A DNA stretch of 64,000 bases from Crocinitomicaceae bacterium (GTDB taxonomy: Bacteria; Bacteroidota; Bacteroidia; Flavobacteriales_D; Sanyastnellaceae): contig PBMY01000019.1 of NCBI GenBank assembly GCA_002722795.1, positions 16,396 through 80,395 on the forward strand, written 5' to 3'. Under the pieces are notes generated by a model. That model did not search any database, was not told the DNA's origin, and saw nothing but the letters and a program-made list of their open reading frames with translations. Shown in pieces: positions 1 to 10,232 of this stretch. How positions within the stretch are numbered: the stretch's first letter is position 1; every line of letters begins with the position of its first letter. The position numbers and the translations under genes were made by a program.

Positions 1-28
1 ACGGATGTCTCATCGAGCTTAAAACCTC

Positions 29-2077
29 TTAGTTTCTGTTATCCTCTACGTTTGAAGATTCCACCATTGCATTTGTAACTGCAATTGATAGACCACCCTG
101 AGCTCTAGTTACAAGCTGAGTTTGTTCTTCTAAGAAATCAGTTTTCTCTTCAGGCTCAGTAATTTCTTGTGGAGCAATAACCCAAACACCGTTGTCCCCA
201 ACAATTGGATTAGACATGTTTCCTATTGGGATTGAAAATGCAGAACCAACTACAACTGGCTCAGCACCTGATCCAGAACCAGAAATAGCTGATGTCTTCA
301 TGTTAGCTTTAAATGCTGTTCTAACTGAACCGCCAATGTTGCTAGCAATCTCTTCAAGATTATTTCCATCCATAAGTTCAGCGTATAGTTCAGCTTTCGC
401 CTCCTTGGTTGCACCCTCAATCATTTTATCTTCTACAGCTTCAAACGAAGGCTCTCCATCCTCTTTGATCAAATCAACAACAGCAACTATATATGTCTTA
501 TCTGCAATAATTGGGTGAGAAATCTCACCTTCTTCTGCTGAGTAAATCCATCCAACTAATTCTCTAGCATCACGGATGCCAGAAAGAGTTTGAGCAGCAC
601 GGATAACATTTACAGCTTCACTAGTAGTATACCCAGCTTCCTCAGCAGCTGCAACTAGATCCTCCTTGTTTGAGTATTCAATTGCAAATTCGTTAGCTGC
701 GGAATACGCATCTCTCTTAGTTGCCTCAGATGCACCAAGTTGACGAGTGATCATTGCAACCTCAGCTTCTTCAATCTTGTAACGACGATCAAGTACTTCT
801 ATTACGTGAACACCATATGATGTTTCAACTGAACCAATTGTTCCAATTCTTTTATTGAAGCTGAAATCGTTAAAAGGAGGAACCATTTGGCCTTTAGGGA
901 AGAAGTCATAAACCCCTCCATTTGACTTAGAACCAGGATCGTCAGAATAACGAGCAGCAAGTCCTCCAAAATCTTGTCCAGACTTGATGATTTTCACTAG
1001 ACTATCAGCCTTTGCGTTAAGTTTTGCCATCTCTTCAGAATCCTTTACGTCTTTAGCTTGAAGTAATATGTGTCTAACGCTTGCAGCAGTATCAGGAACC
1101 ATAGAACGATTTAATACATTTGCAATAATCATTTTGTCACCCTTAGAATAAGGACCTACCATTGAACCAACCTTTACATCAAAGAATGAACTTTCATCAA
1201 CGCTAGTTTCTACCTGTGAAGGTCTCAGTGTTGTGATAAGACCGCTTTCATCTGCTTCAGCAAAGGCTTTTTTATCTTCAATGTTTGACCAAGCTTCTTT
1301 GATTTCAGCAAGTTCAGTATTTACCGCATCTAAATCTTCTACAGATGCTCCAACAGGAATCTTAATTAAAGTAACGTCACGTCCTTCACTCTGCTCAAAT
1401 TCTTTATCAGACTTATGTGAATTGTAGTATGCTCTAACATCATTTTCGCTAACATTTACTGCACTATCTGGTATATTCTTGAATAGCTTCACAACGTACT
1501 TAAACTCTGCTTGACGGTTGCCATTTAGATATTCATACTTTCCTTCAAGAGAGTTAGCATACACACCTCTGTTTACTAGAGCATCAAACTTTTCTCTCTT
1601 ACGTTTAGAAACAATTACGTCTTTGTAACGAAGGAAGTTTTGCTGACCTCTTGGAGTAGTTAGCATTTGAGTAAAGTTCTCTACCCAAGTCCTCTTGTTA
1701 TCTGCATTGCTATAGAATGCACGTGACATGTATCCAGAGTCAATATCTCCAAATAGCATCTCTTGATATTCTTTATCACTTACCACGATTCCAGCATTAG
1801 AGAATTCGTCTGCTAAAACTAAATCAGTAGTCAAATCATTCCACACCTCGTTTGTTAAACCGTCTCCAGTAAATCCTAAACTTCTTCTGTTTTGAACTGC
1901 GATTTGATATTCTTGTCCGCTAATGCTTGAACCATTAACACTTCCTACATTTCTAGCAGCCCCTTGTCCAGTCAATGCAATTACTGCATCAAAGGGAACT
2001 AAGAATCCAAGCATACCAATTCCAAGAACAACAATCAACAATCCTCGCTGATTGCGAATTTTTTCAATCATAGCCAT
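29..2077 (-). CDS. Peptidylprolyl isomerase, PpiD/SurA-type, membrane-anchored, with parvulin domain
   Basis: 682-aa ORF; N-terminal TM (GLLIVVLGIGMLGFLVPF); parvulin block VRHILLQAKD...FGGLAARYSDDPGSKSNGGVYDFFPKGQMVPPFNDFSF...SYGVHVIEV. Confidence 0.92.
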   Translation of the reverse strand: MAMIEKIRNQRGLLIVVLGIGMLGFLVPFDAVIALTGQGAARNVGSVNGSSISGQEYQIAVQNRRSLGFTGDGLTNEVWNDLTTDLVLADEFSNAGIVVSDKEYQEMLFGDIDSGYMSRAFYSNADNKRTWVENFTQMLTTPRGQQNFLRYKDVIVSKRKREKFDALVNRGVYANSLEGKYEYLNGNRQAEFKYVVKLFKNIPDSAVNVSENDVRAYYNSHKSDKEFEQSEGRDVTLIKIPVGASVEDLDAVNTELAEIKEAWSNIEDKKAFAEADESGLITTLRPSQVETSVDESSFFDVKVGSMVGPYSKGDKMIIANVLNRSMVPDTAASVRHILLQAKDVKDSEEMAKLNAKADSLVKIIKSGQDFGGLAARYSDDPGSKSNGGVYDFFPKGQMVPPFNDFSFNKRIGTIGSVETSYGVHVIEVLDRRYKIEEAEVAMITRQLGASEATKRDAYSAANEFAIEYSNKEDLVAAAEEAGYTTSEAVNVIRAAQTLSGIRDARELVGWIYSAEEGEISHPIIADKTYIVAVVDLIKEDGEPSFEAVEDKMIEGATKEAKAELYAELMDGNNLEEIASNIGGSVRTAFKANMKTSAISGSGSGAEPVVVGSAFSIPIGNMSNPIVGDNGVWVIAPQEITEPEEKTDFLEEQTQLVTRAQGGLSIAVTNAMVESSNVEDNRN

Positions 2078-2127
2078 AGTTACACCTATTAGTAATCAGG
2101 TGCGCGAAGATAAGAAATTCTTCCTAC

Positions 2128-3405
2128 CTATAGTAGTTTCAGTTCGATAAGGTCAATTCTGTTTGTTTCTACCTTCAAAATTTTTATGTGGTAGTTATCA
2201 ATATTGAATTCTTTCCCTTCCTCTGGAATCAGCGCTTCGTTATCTAGAATCATACCTCCAAGAGTCTCATAAGCGTCGTCTGTAGGAAGCTCAATTCCTA
2301 GTTTTTCATTCAGATATTCAACTTCGTGTCTTGCCGATAAAAGCCAGTGTTTATTGCCTAATTCCTGTTCTATTAGGTCTTCAACATCATGCTCGTCTTC
2401 AATTTCTCCAAGCAGTTCTTCTACGATGTCTTCCATAGTTAGAATTCCAGCCGTACCTCCAAACTCATCAAGGACAACTGCAAGATGTCTTCGACGTCTC
2501 ATAAACTGTTTTAAAAGTTCGTCTCCAGCCATAGGTTCAGGAATAAAAAATGTGGGAAGAAGTACTTCACTTATGTTTTCAGGCAGTTTAAAGAGGTCTT
2601 TAACGTGGATATAACCAGTTATTTTGTCTATATCCTCATTGAAAATGACGATTTTTGAAAGACCGCTACTATTGAATAGTTCTTTTAACTCTGATATTCT
2701 TGTAGCGTTTGATACCGCTACAACTTCATTACGCGGAACCATGCAATCACGAGCTCTGATATTGCCAAGTTCAAGTGCGTTTTGCATGATTTTGAGTTCG
2801 TGCTCAAGCTCACCGTCTGGTTCAATCTTAGCACTCATGCTCTCTAAATAGTGGTTGAGATCTGTAGCTCCGAATTCAGTTGATTTTATATCAGTTCCAC
2901 CCTTGCTAAAAGGAAATAGGAATAATTTACTTAGGCCAACAATAATCATTGCTGGTAGAGCTAAAACACTAACTATGACAGCAAGAATCCCACTTAATCT
3001 GTTAAGCCATCTATTTGGTGATAAAAGAAAAAGGGATTTGGGAATGAATTCAGCTGTAATCAGGACAACTATTGTTGTTGCTAAAGTTTGGACCAAAAGA
3101 GCAGTGATGGGTGAAGCTGAGGAATTCCAATCAACAGCATTAAATATTGCCTGGCTTATAAGTTCTCCTGATTCTATTCCGCATAGTACAAGAGCAAGAT
3201 TATTTCCAACTAGCATACATGCTATAAAAAGCTGCGGTCTATGGAAAAAAGATGCAACTAATTTCCCGCTTAAACTTTCAGTCGAATCCATTTCAACTTG
3301 AAGACGATTTGCAGAAACAAAGGCCATTTCCATTCCTGAAAAGAAACCAGATGCCACTAATGAAGCAGCTATTATTAAGAGCGTACTAGAGGCGTCAGGG
3401 TCCAT
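2128..3405 (-). CDS. CNNM/CBS-domain hemolysin-family (CorC/YfjD-like) membrane protein
   Basis: 425-aa ORF; CNNM membrane domain then CBS pair and transporter-associated C-terminus (VVLDEFGGTAGILTMEDIVEELLGEIEDEHD). Confidence 0.9.
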   Translation of the reverse strand: MDPDASSTLLIIAASLVASGFFSGMEMAFVSANRLQVEMDSTESLSGKLVASFFHRPQLFIACMLVGNNLALVLCGIESGELISQAIFNAVDWNSSASPITALLVQTLATTIVVLITAEFIPKSLFLLSPNRWLNRLSGILAVIVSVLALPAMIIVGLSKLFLFPFSKGGTDIKSTEFGATDLNHYLESMSAKIEPDGELEHELKIMQNALELGNIRARDCMVPRNEVVAVSNATRISELKELFNSSGLSKIVIFNEDIDKITGYIHVKDLFKLPENISEVLLPTFFIPEPMAGDELLKQFMRRRRHLAVVLDEFGGTAGILTMEDIVEELLGEIEDEHDVEDLIEQELGNKHWLLSARHEVEYLNEKLGIELPTDDAYETLGGMILDNEALIPEEGKEFNIDNYHIKILKVETNRIDLIELKLL

Positions 3406-3620
3406 TATTTACCTAAATCTCGTTCGAGGCGTTTTCTAAATATACGACGAATTGTATACCAAATACCCGCAAGAGATGGGATAAGAGGTAGGAATTTATT
3501 GTCCTCAAAACCCTCTGTGTAGATAATCCACACTGTTCCACAGACAGTTATTATCGTTACAAAAAGCCAAAACTTTTCAGCAGCTTTAGTAACCTTCAAA
3601 ATTCTTTCTTGATCCATCAT
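3405..3620 (-). CDS. Small conserved-type membrane protein (71 aa), unknown function
   Basis: ORF overlaps the stop/start of both neighbours (translational coupling); hydrophobic segments. Confidence 0.65.
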   Translation of the reverse strand: MMDQERILKVTKAAEKFWLFVTIITVCGTVWIIYTEGFEDNKFLPLIPSLAGIWYTIRRIFRKRLERDLGK

Positions 3621-4159
3621 GGTAATTCAAATGCCCCTGTAGGATTTAGGATTCGGTAATTTTCAAATTTGCTATCAGCTTCTAGCCCGTTTCCCTGAAG
3701 AGTTCCAGTTTTTGTTTCTATACTAACAGGTCGATTTGTGTGCACTCTATTTGAGTCATTAGACCAAACAAGGTATTCAGTGTTCAACTTTTCTCCCTCT
3801 TGATTTATAAGTTCAACATCATCGTAAGCCACTAGGTGCCCTAAGTCGGAATTGTATGTGCCTCTTCCACCACTTAGAACAGCTTCATGAACTTCTCTAT
3901 CACCTTCGATGTAAAGAATGAATCCGTCACTAACTCTCCAAACCTCAGTTGATGAACCATCACTTTTCCACCTTTCAAGTCTCCCAGCATGCAAGACGTT
4001 TTTGATTTGGCCTTTTTCAGAATATTGAAAAGTCCCTCCTTTTATTACTTGGAGAGCACTTTCCTCAAGTTCAGCAGATAGTACTTTTCCCGATTCTACA
4101 ACACCACAAGAAAACGCAGTGCTGAGTATTAGAAAAATAGAAAAAGCTCGAATACTCAT
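3617..4159 (-). CDS. lptC: LPS export periplasmic protein LptC-like
   Basis: Signal peptide/lipobox-like FSCG; LptC-like pattern (GGRGTYNSDLGHLVAYDDVELINQEGEKLNTEYLVWSNDSNRVHTNRPVSIETKTGTLQGNGLEAD). Confidence 0.8.
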   Translation of the reverse strand: MSIRAFSIFLILSTAFSCGVVESGKVLSAELEESALQVIKGGTFQYSEKGQIKNVLHAGRLERWKSDGSSTEVWRVSDGFILYIEGDREVHEAVLSGGRGTYNSDLGHLVAYDDVELINQEGEKLNTEYLVWSNDSNRVHTNRPVSIETKTGTLQGNGLEADSKFENYRILNPTGAFELP

Positions 4160-5554
4160 TTATCTAACTCTGATAGTAGTAGTCTCGCCGGAACATGGGC
4201 AAGAACCAGACTCTTTTATTGTGAAGATTGATCCAGCATTAAGACCCAATGCAAAGACATCGTCAATTGTTGGGAATTGTTTGGCCATGTTTGACATTTT
4301 CTTCTCAGCAGTAGTAGCTAAATCAGCATCCATTCGTTTAGCCTTTGCATAGTAGTCATGAGCAACCCAATAAACAGCTCTACTTCCAATTGCTCCATCA
4401 TCACAAGCTTTTGAAGAGCCTGCAATTGCATCACCAATTAACATGTAAGCTTCAGCATTGCCGGCATCAATCGCTAGAACTTGACGTGCGTACCTCTTTG
4501 CAGTGCTTGGACGTTTTAGAGCTGACGCAATTTGGCCTGTCTTAAGTAGGTACGACAACTGATCTGAACAACCATCGCAGCGCATAACTGCTTCTTCCAT
4601 GTACTTAAAGCTCTCAGTGAAATTAGACTGCTTAGCGTAACCCATTCCTATAGCATATGCTGCTTCAGCTGAAGGTTCAACTTCGTAAACAGTTGTTGAA
4701 ACTGGAAGGAAAAGGTCGTTATCAGTACAATCTCTATTGACAAGAAGACTTAAAACTTTCCTTTTTAATTCAAGATCATCTGGATTTGCAATTATCCTAG
4801 AATGTAAGACAGAAACCATGTCTTCACAATTTGCAATTTTGTTGAAGTTTTTCTGAATATTAGATATAGCGCTTTCGTAATTCTTTAAAAGCTTTGCATT
4901 TTCTGAATTAGTATTCATTGCTATCTCAGCATACTCCATCAAAATTAAGTAATCAGTAAGAAGTTGAGCCTTCATTATTTCCCCTTCTTGCTTATCTACT
5001 TCATTGATTTTCTTCATAGTCTTTAAGCCAGTACTGTAATACTTCATTAATACAGTTGCAGTGCTCTCACCTTTAAGACATTCAATACATTCTTTCAACA
5101 TATTATACGCCTCTTCAGGTTGGTCTTTAAAATATTTTTCAAAGTCTGCAGCTTTTCTTCCAAGTACATGGCATCTGTTGTTTGGCTTTTTCTTAGTTGC
5201 AGGGTAAAGCTGCATTCTCATGTCATAAACCCACATTAGACTATCTACAAGCACTGCTGAACGCGCCTCGTCACCCTCCTTTTGTGCGGCTTTAATTTCA
5301 GCCTTAATGAATGTAGCGCCGTCTGCATACAGGTTTTCCTGGACAGTTTCAGGACATAAAGCACATGCCTTTTCCCACTGTTGGTATGCTTCGCGGTAAT
5401 TCTTTTGCTTTTTGTAACTCTTATATACACTTAATGATTCCTTACATAACGTTTGTTGTTCAGGGGTAATTCCATATTTGCTGTCATTTTGAGCTAAGCC
5501 CAAAATAGGGATTGAGATAATAAGAGAAAGTGTGATGTACTTACTGATATTCAT
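4160..5554 (-). CDS. TPR-repeat exported protein
   Basis: 464-aa ORF with N-terminal signal peptide and TPR-like helices (EAAYAIGMGYAKQSNFTESFKYMEEAVMRC...NAEAYMLIGDAIA). Confidence 0.75.
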   Translation of the reverse strand: MNISKYITLSLIISIPILGLAQNDSKYGITPEQQTLCKESLSVYKSYKKQKNYREAYQQWEKACALCPETVQENLYADGATFIKAEIKAAQKEGDEARSAVLVDSLMWVYDMRMQLYPATKKKPNNRCHVLGRKAADFEKYFKDQPEEAYNMLKECIECLKGESTATVLMKYYSTGLKTMKKINEVDKQEGEIMKAQLLTDYLILMEYAEIAMNTNSENAKLLKNYESAISNIQKNFNKIANCEDMVSVLHSRIIANPDDLELKRKVLSLLVNRDCTDNDLFLPVSTTVYEVEPSAEAAYAIGMGYAKQSNFTESFKYMEEAVMRCDGCSDQLSYLLKTGQIASALKRPSTAKRYARQVLAIDAGNAEAYMLIGDAIAGSSKACDDGAIGSRAVYWVAHDYYAKAKRMDADLATTAEKKMSNMAKQFPTIDDVFALGLNAGSIFTIKESGSCPCSGETTTIRVR

Positions 5555-5569
5555 TTTCTTGCTGTTTTA

Positions 5570-7015
5570 TCAATCATAAAGTTTTGGCATAAGCCAAAGG
5601 TTTTTAATAAACGGAGCTAAAGACACTCCAAGTTGTACGTTAAAAATAGACTCTTCTAATGAATTATCTAAAACTGTGCCATCTAGACTTCGCTTTCCGT
5701 AACTAACGCCAAAATGTATGCTACTATTGGATCTTGACCCTTCAAGTGGCATTGTAAATCCTGTTGAGGCTCTCCAGCTTTGAAGCTGCTCGAAATTGCC
5801 GGAGGAAACTTCATAGTTTAAAGGGTAATTATCAAGAGCAAAACCCACCTTATAAGTTGTCTTTGCAAAGACGTTTTTTCTAGAACCTTTAAGTCCAGGC
5901 TTTAAGCTTATTCCTGAAGAAATTCTACATGCATCTGCCCAAGAAGCATTTCCATCTAGCATATAATCATTAGTTCCTTGACTAGTTGATGTCCAATTTT
6001 CTTTCATCAAATCTACTCCTAATAGAATTCTTCTTCCGCTTCTAGAATCAAACGAAATTGCTGCACCTGCAGTCCATCTCGATGGGATTTGACCTTCAAA
6101 AACATCAGACTTATAAAACGCAGTGTCAACAACAGATTCAACACTATTTAAAAGCACTACAGTTTCGATAATTTTTTCAAAATCTGTATTCAGCTTTGAT
6201 GGTGTTGAATACGTCCCTCCAAGGAAGATTGAAGACGATCTCTTAAAGTTCTTTTGATCGTCGTATTTAGTCCCTAAAAGCTGATGTATTTGTAGACCAA
6301 ACAATCCCCCCATAGCTCTATGTCTCATGCTAGTACTAGTCCTGTTGTCCAAATATGTAAGATCTTGAATATCCAGTCTTTCTTGTTGAACAATCTCTCC
6401 AAAAAGATAGTTTACTTGACCACCTATTTGTAGGTTGAAGGTGTTTACTAGTACAGAATCGCTATCACCAACTTCTATCCACTTCTTACCTTTAAAACCT
6501 CTTGCGAATCCTACATAACTTCTAGCTGTTCCGCCAGACCCTCTGTAGCTTTCGATTATATCGCCAACAAGTTCATTTTCGTATGATCTAATGAGATTAT
6601 ACCCCTTAGTTGAATGAGGAATTACACCAAACATGAAAGCAGACTTACCACTTGGTTTTTTTATAATCATATTGATTGCTCCAAGATTACCTGTAAATGC
6701 TGTTGTGCTAGAATCACCCTCAGTCATTAGGTTTCTAGAGCTGTAAACTGAAGATTGGAATAACGTGGTGTTACATCCAGCAGCAGATGCCGGCTGATTT
6801 GGGTTTATCACATTTTTATCCATCATTGGAGAACTAAGTCCACCCATTAATTGTTGTGGTAATGTGTTTGCAGGAAGTGTAATTCCTAGACCAAACCTAG
6901 ACCATGGAGAAGGGTCAGATTCTTGCGCGTAATTTTGATTAAAGCTGAAAACACAGATTGTAACTATGATTACAGCTTTGAGGTTAAATATTTTTGATGG
7001 ATTGTAATAAAGCAT
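5570..7015 (-). CDS. Putative outer-membrane beta-barrel protein (OmpP1/FadL-like), conserved neighbour of coaX
   Basis: 481-aa ORF, signal peptide ending NYAQ, beta-rich pattern; WSRFGLGITLPANTLPQQLMGGLSSPM N-terminus. Confidence 0.7.
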   Translation of the reverse strand: MLYYNPSKIFNLKAVIIVTICVFSFNQNYAQESDPSPWSRFGLGITLPANTLPQQLMGGLSSPMMDKNVINPNQPASAAGCNTTLFQSSVYSSRNLMTEGDSSTTAFTGNLGAINMIIKKPSGKSAFMFGVIPHSTKGYNLIRSYENELVGDIIESYRGSGGTARSYVGFARGFKGKKWIEVGDSDSVLVNTFNLQIGGQVNYLFGEIVQQERLDIQDLTYLDNRTSTSMRHRAMGGLFGLQIHQLLGTKYDDQKNFKRSSSIFLGGTYSTPSKLNTDFEKIIETVVLLNSVESVVDTAFYKSDVFEGQIPSRWTAGAAISFDSRSGRRILLGVDLMKENWTSTSQGTNDYMLDGNASWADACRISSGISLKPGLKGSRKNVFAKTTYKVGFALDNYPLNYEVSSGNFEQLQSWRASTGFTMPLEGSRSNSSIHFGVSYGKRSLDGTVLDNSLEESIFNVQLGVSLAPFIKNLWLMPKLYD

Positions 7016-7736
7016 AGTACCCCTTTAGGGTCAGATTAGAATCGGCAAATTTCGGGGTTACAGATCCTAGTTCCAAGTTAGAACTGCCACCTCCTGTTAA
7101 AATTATTCCAATGGTTGGAAATTCATGCTTCAGAGTTGTCCATCTACCTACGATTTCACTCACTACTCCACAGGCAGCACCCTTTTCTAAAGAATCTTCT
7201 GTGCTAAGCCCCCTAGTTTCTCCAGTTATGTTTTCTGCATCAAAACTGAATTCCAAATGTGGTAATGCGTGAGTTTCAGAATTCATGACGTTGAGTCTCG
7301 ATTGAATCCCAGGCGAAATACTACCACCATGGTGTACTCCTTCTACAATAAGATCAGCGGTTACACATGTACCAACATCTACAACTAACCATGCGGGATT
7401 TAACCTCATATAATCGTCGACTCCTTGTTGTACGGCATACGAATTAGCAACCCTGTCTGTTCCAAGTGATTCGGGATTGTAAACCTGTGTTACAAGAGGA
7501 TGTCCATCGCCATATTTAAATACAAAGAGATCACCTCCTGATAGATCGTAAAACGCAGATTCTTCCTCATCAGACCAATGACCACTTCCAGTTAACATAA
7601 TTTTTTCTGGTGCCTCTTTTGGCACTGAGTCAAAACTAAAATCTTCAAAGCTCACCCTTGAAACAATTTTACCCTCTTCAAAAACACCCACTTTCCAAAG
7701 AGTATTGCCCTTTTCTACAATCCAAGTTACTCCCAT
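6984..7736 (-). CDS. coaX: Type III pantothenate kinase
   Basis: 250 aa; PESLGTDRVANSYAVQQ, WLVVDVGTCVTADLI, GGSISPGIQSRLNVMNSETHALP, GIILTGGGS. Confidence 0.93.
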   Translation of the reverse strand: MGVTWIVEKGNTLWKVGVFEEGKIVSRVSFEDFSFDSVPKEAPEKIMLTGSGHWSDEEESAFYDLSGGDLFVFKYGDGHPLVTQVYNPESLGTDRVANSYAVQQGVDDYMRLNPAWLVVDVGTCVTADLIVEGVHHGGSISPGIQSRLNVMNSETHALPHLEFSFDAENITGETRGLSTEDSLEKGAACGVVSEIVGRWTTLKHEFPTIGIILTGGGSSNLELGSVTPKFADSNLTLKGYYALLQSIKNI

Positions 7737-8302
7737 GATATTGACTTCATTATATGTTCAACATCATGCAATAGCCGATTAACTACAGGCGCAGTACTAT
7801 CTGCATTTGGTGCGTGGTTAAAATAAAGAGAACCTCGTAGGAAATGGTTAGAGCTGTCTGTCACAAAAAACTGAATGGGAGTAGCAACAGGTCCTCCAAT
7901 ATGGTATAAAACACCATTGAGACCCTTTTCGTCTTCGGCGACCCTAATTCTTCTTATTCCATTTGACTTCATGTCATGCGAGAATACCATTTCTTGTGCC
8001 TCTTCCATCAAGTCAACAAGATTATTTCTGACATCTACTTGAGTGCAATAAAGTCTAGCGTTGAATTGATTAAATCTAAAATTGAACCAACAGGCATCTC
8101 CACTTTTTTCATTATTTACGATCTCTACGATAGAATATTCTGGCTTCTCAAGACTAAGTCCGCAATCAATTTCAACAGATCTATATGATTCAGAAGGAAG
8201 AGCTATTCTATAAAATCCCTCCGGTTTTGGAATTGGAGGATTTCCACAGCTGAAAATTGATACTATAAAACAGATAACTGCTATGTGAATCCATTTTATC
8301 AC
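7727..8302 (-). CDS. gldD: Gliding motility lipoprotein GldD
   Basis: Lipobox FSCG; PKPEGFYRIALPSESYR; adjacency gldD-gldE-ssb matches the known Bacteroidota order. Confidence 0.88.
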   Translation of the reverse strand: MIKWIHIAVICFIVSIFSCGNPPIPKPEGFYRIALPSESYRSVEIDCGLSLEKPEYSIVEIVNNEKSGDACWFNFRFNQFNARLYCTQVDVRNNLVDLMEEAQEMVFSHDMKSNGIRRIRVAEDEKGLNGVLYHIGGPVATPIQFFVTDSSNHFLRGSLYFNHAPNADSTAPVVNRLLHDVEHIMKSISWE

Positions 8303-9612
8303 TCTTCTGACTTTTGGGTTAAGACTTCAATTTTTACTCTGTCGATTTTTCTATTATCACCAGCGTCAACCATTAATCGTATATTCTTAAAAGTAATATG
8401 CTCTCCTTTATGAGGAATTTTCCCTGCTTGTTCCATCATGAATCCTCCAATAGTATCACTTTCACCTTTGGATTCTTCCCAAGGTCCCTCGTCAATTTCT
8501 AGCACTCTGTAAAAATCAATTAAAGCTGTTTTGGCCTCCATGACAAAGGTGTTTTCGTCAAGCTGAGAATAACTCATCTCTTCAACATCAAATTCGTCTG
8601 TAATGTCACCTACAATTTCTTCCAATACATCCTCTAGGGTAATAAGACCACTAGTACCTCCATATTCATCAACTACAAGCGCCATATGAACCTTTCTCTC
8701 TTGAAACTCTCTCAAAAGATCATCGATTTTCATATTTTCTGTAATGAAGTAGGGTTCTCTTAAGAGTGAAGTCCAAACTGCAGTCTCCAACTCTAATAGC
8801 GGGATTAGATCTTTTATGTGTAGTACACCGACAACTTCATCCATTGACCCTTTATGAATGGGAATTCTAGAAAATCCGCTAGCTACAACTGCTGATCTTA
8901 GAACTAGCCACGGCTCCTCTAATGAAAAAGCCACAACGTCTGTTCTTGGCGTCATAATTTGTTTAGCATCCTTGTCACCAAACTTTACAATCCTTTCTAA
9001 AATTTCTTTCTCTTCAACCGATCTATTTACATTGTCAGTGAGTTCAACCGCCTTTGAAAGATCGTCAACTGAAAGCTCGCCAGCATACTTAGCAATCCTT
9101 TTGTCTAAACGTTGTCCAATTGATACAAGGGGCATCCAAAGTGGCTTAAATATTCTCTGAAGTACTACAAGTGGACCAGCCATAAATCTACTTACTCTAA
9201 GATTATGTGAGTTAGCGTAAAGTTTAGGAATGACCTCACCAAATAATACTATTAGTAGAGTCACCCCTGCTATGTGAATGGCTACGCTTACAAAATTAGG
9301 TAGTGTATTAGATGGGAAAATTTCTTCAGCTTTAACTGTAGCAATTAGAACAATCGCAATATTTATGAGATTGTTAAGTACTAAAATTGTTGCTAACAGA
9401 TTTCTAGGGCCTTCTTTTTCATGTGGCTCCCTTAAAAGTTTTAAAACAAGATTTGAGGATCTCCTAGAATCTGAATCTAATTCGTCAAGATCTTTTGGTT
9501 TTAATGAAAAGAAAGCAACTTCTGACCCTGAGATAAGAGCACTGCAAAGGAGAAGGAGAGCTACTAATCCAAGTGAAAATATGTCATTAATAAGAAGAGG
9601 GTCAGGGTCCAT
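8299..9612 (-). CDS. gldE: Gliding motility-associated CNNM/CBS protein GldE
   Basis: 437-aa CNNM+CBS protein (VVDEYGGTSGLITLEDVLEEIVGDITDEFD) between gldD and ssb. Confidence 0.88.
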   Translation of the reverse strand: MDPDPLLINDIFSLGLVALLLLCSALISGSEVAFFSLKPKDLDELDSDSRRSSNLVLKLLREPHEKEGPRNLLATILVLNNLINIAIVLIATVKAEEIFPSNTLPNFVSVAIHIAGVTLLIVLFGEVIPKLYANSHNLRVSRFMAGPLVVLQRIFKPLWMPLVSIGQRLDKRIAKYAGELSVDDLSKAVELTDNVNRSVEEKEILERIVKFGDKDAKQIMTPRTDVVAFSLEEPWLVLRSAVVASGFSRIPIHKGSMDEVVGVLHIKDLIPLLELETAVWTSLLREPYFITENMKIDDLLREFQERKVHMALVVDEYGGTSGLITLEDVLEEIVGDITDEFDVEEMSYSQLDENTFVMEAKTALIDFYRVLEIDEGPWEESKGESDTIGGFMMEQAGKIPHKGEHITFKNIRLMVDAGDNRKIDRVKIEVLTQKSEE

Positions 9613-9620
9613 TCTTTAAT

Positions 9621-10067
9621 TTAAAATGGTAGATCGTCTGGTTCATTAGAAGCTGCTGGTTGAGCAGGTGCGTCTAGTTTTGAAATTGGTTGAGCAGGTT
9701 CTGTATATGCAGAATTAGACACAGAAGAGTTTTCTCTTCTATCTAACATCTGCATTGTGTCAGCTATAATTTCAGTTGTGTATCTTGTTTGACCTTGTTG
9801 GTCCTCCCACTTTCTTGTACGAATTTTACCATCGATGTATACTGATGATCCCTTACGAAGATATTTTTCAGCTGTTTCAGCTAATCCTCTCCAAAGGATA
9901 ATATTGTGCCATTCTGTTTGAGTTACTTTTTCTCCGCTAGTCCTGTCTTTGTATGACTCAGAAGTAGCTAATGAGAATGAACAAACAGCGACACCATTTT
10001 GTGTGTAACGCATCTCGGGGTCTCGGCCTAAATTGCCGACTAGAATCACTTTATTTATTCCTGCCAT
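9621..10067 (-). CDS. ssb: Single-stranded DNA-binding protein
   Basis: [37 protein letters not shown]...; C-terminal acidic tip EPDDLPF. Confidence 0.97.
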   Translation of the reverse strand: MAGINKVILVGNLGRDPEMRYTQNGVAVCSFSLATSESYKDRTSGEKVTQTEWHNIILWRGLAETAEKYLRKGSSVYIDGKIRTRKWEDQQGQTRYTTEIIADTMQMLDRRENSSVSNSAYTEPAQPISKLDAPAQPAASNEPDDLPF

Positions 10068-10154
10068 ATTAAGCGAAGGTATGGATTCAGTCAGGGAATT
10101 AAAATTCTTATTGCAGAAAGTTCATCATTCATTTCGTTTTCAGATGAATAGGCG

Positions 10155-10162
10155 TATTTTTG
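10155..10162 (+). promoter_or_regulatory. Candidate Bacteroidota -7 element TATTTTTG upstream of the HU gene
   Basis: Exact TAnnTTTG; TTTC-like sequence about 18 bp upstream; first gene downstream starts at 10233. Confidence 0.5.
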
Positions 10163-10232
10163 CACCCCTAATAAATCAAATATTGCGGATCTTAATTCGC
10201 ATTTAAATAAAATCAAGCAACTACAACAAGCT

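Noticed and set aside
192-518. 108-aa plus-strand ORF and similar shadow ORFs (1233..1427, 2354..2614, 2855..3301, 8858..9160, 11700..12218, 20195..20563, 48275..48701, 59087..59569)
   Set aside because: Lie antisense to strongly supported genes, low-complexity Ser/Leu composition typical of reverse-strand reads, no recognisable family.
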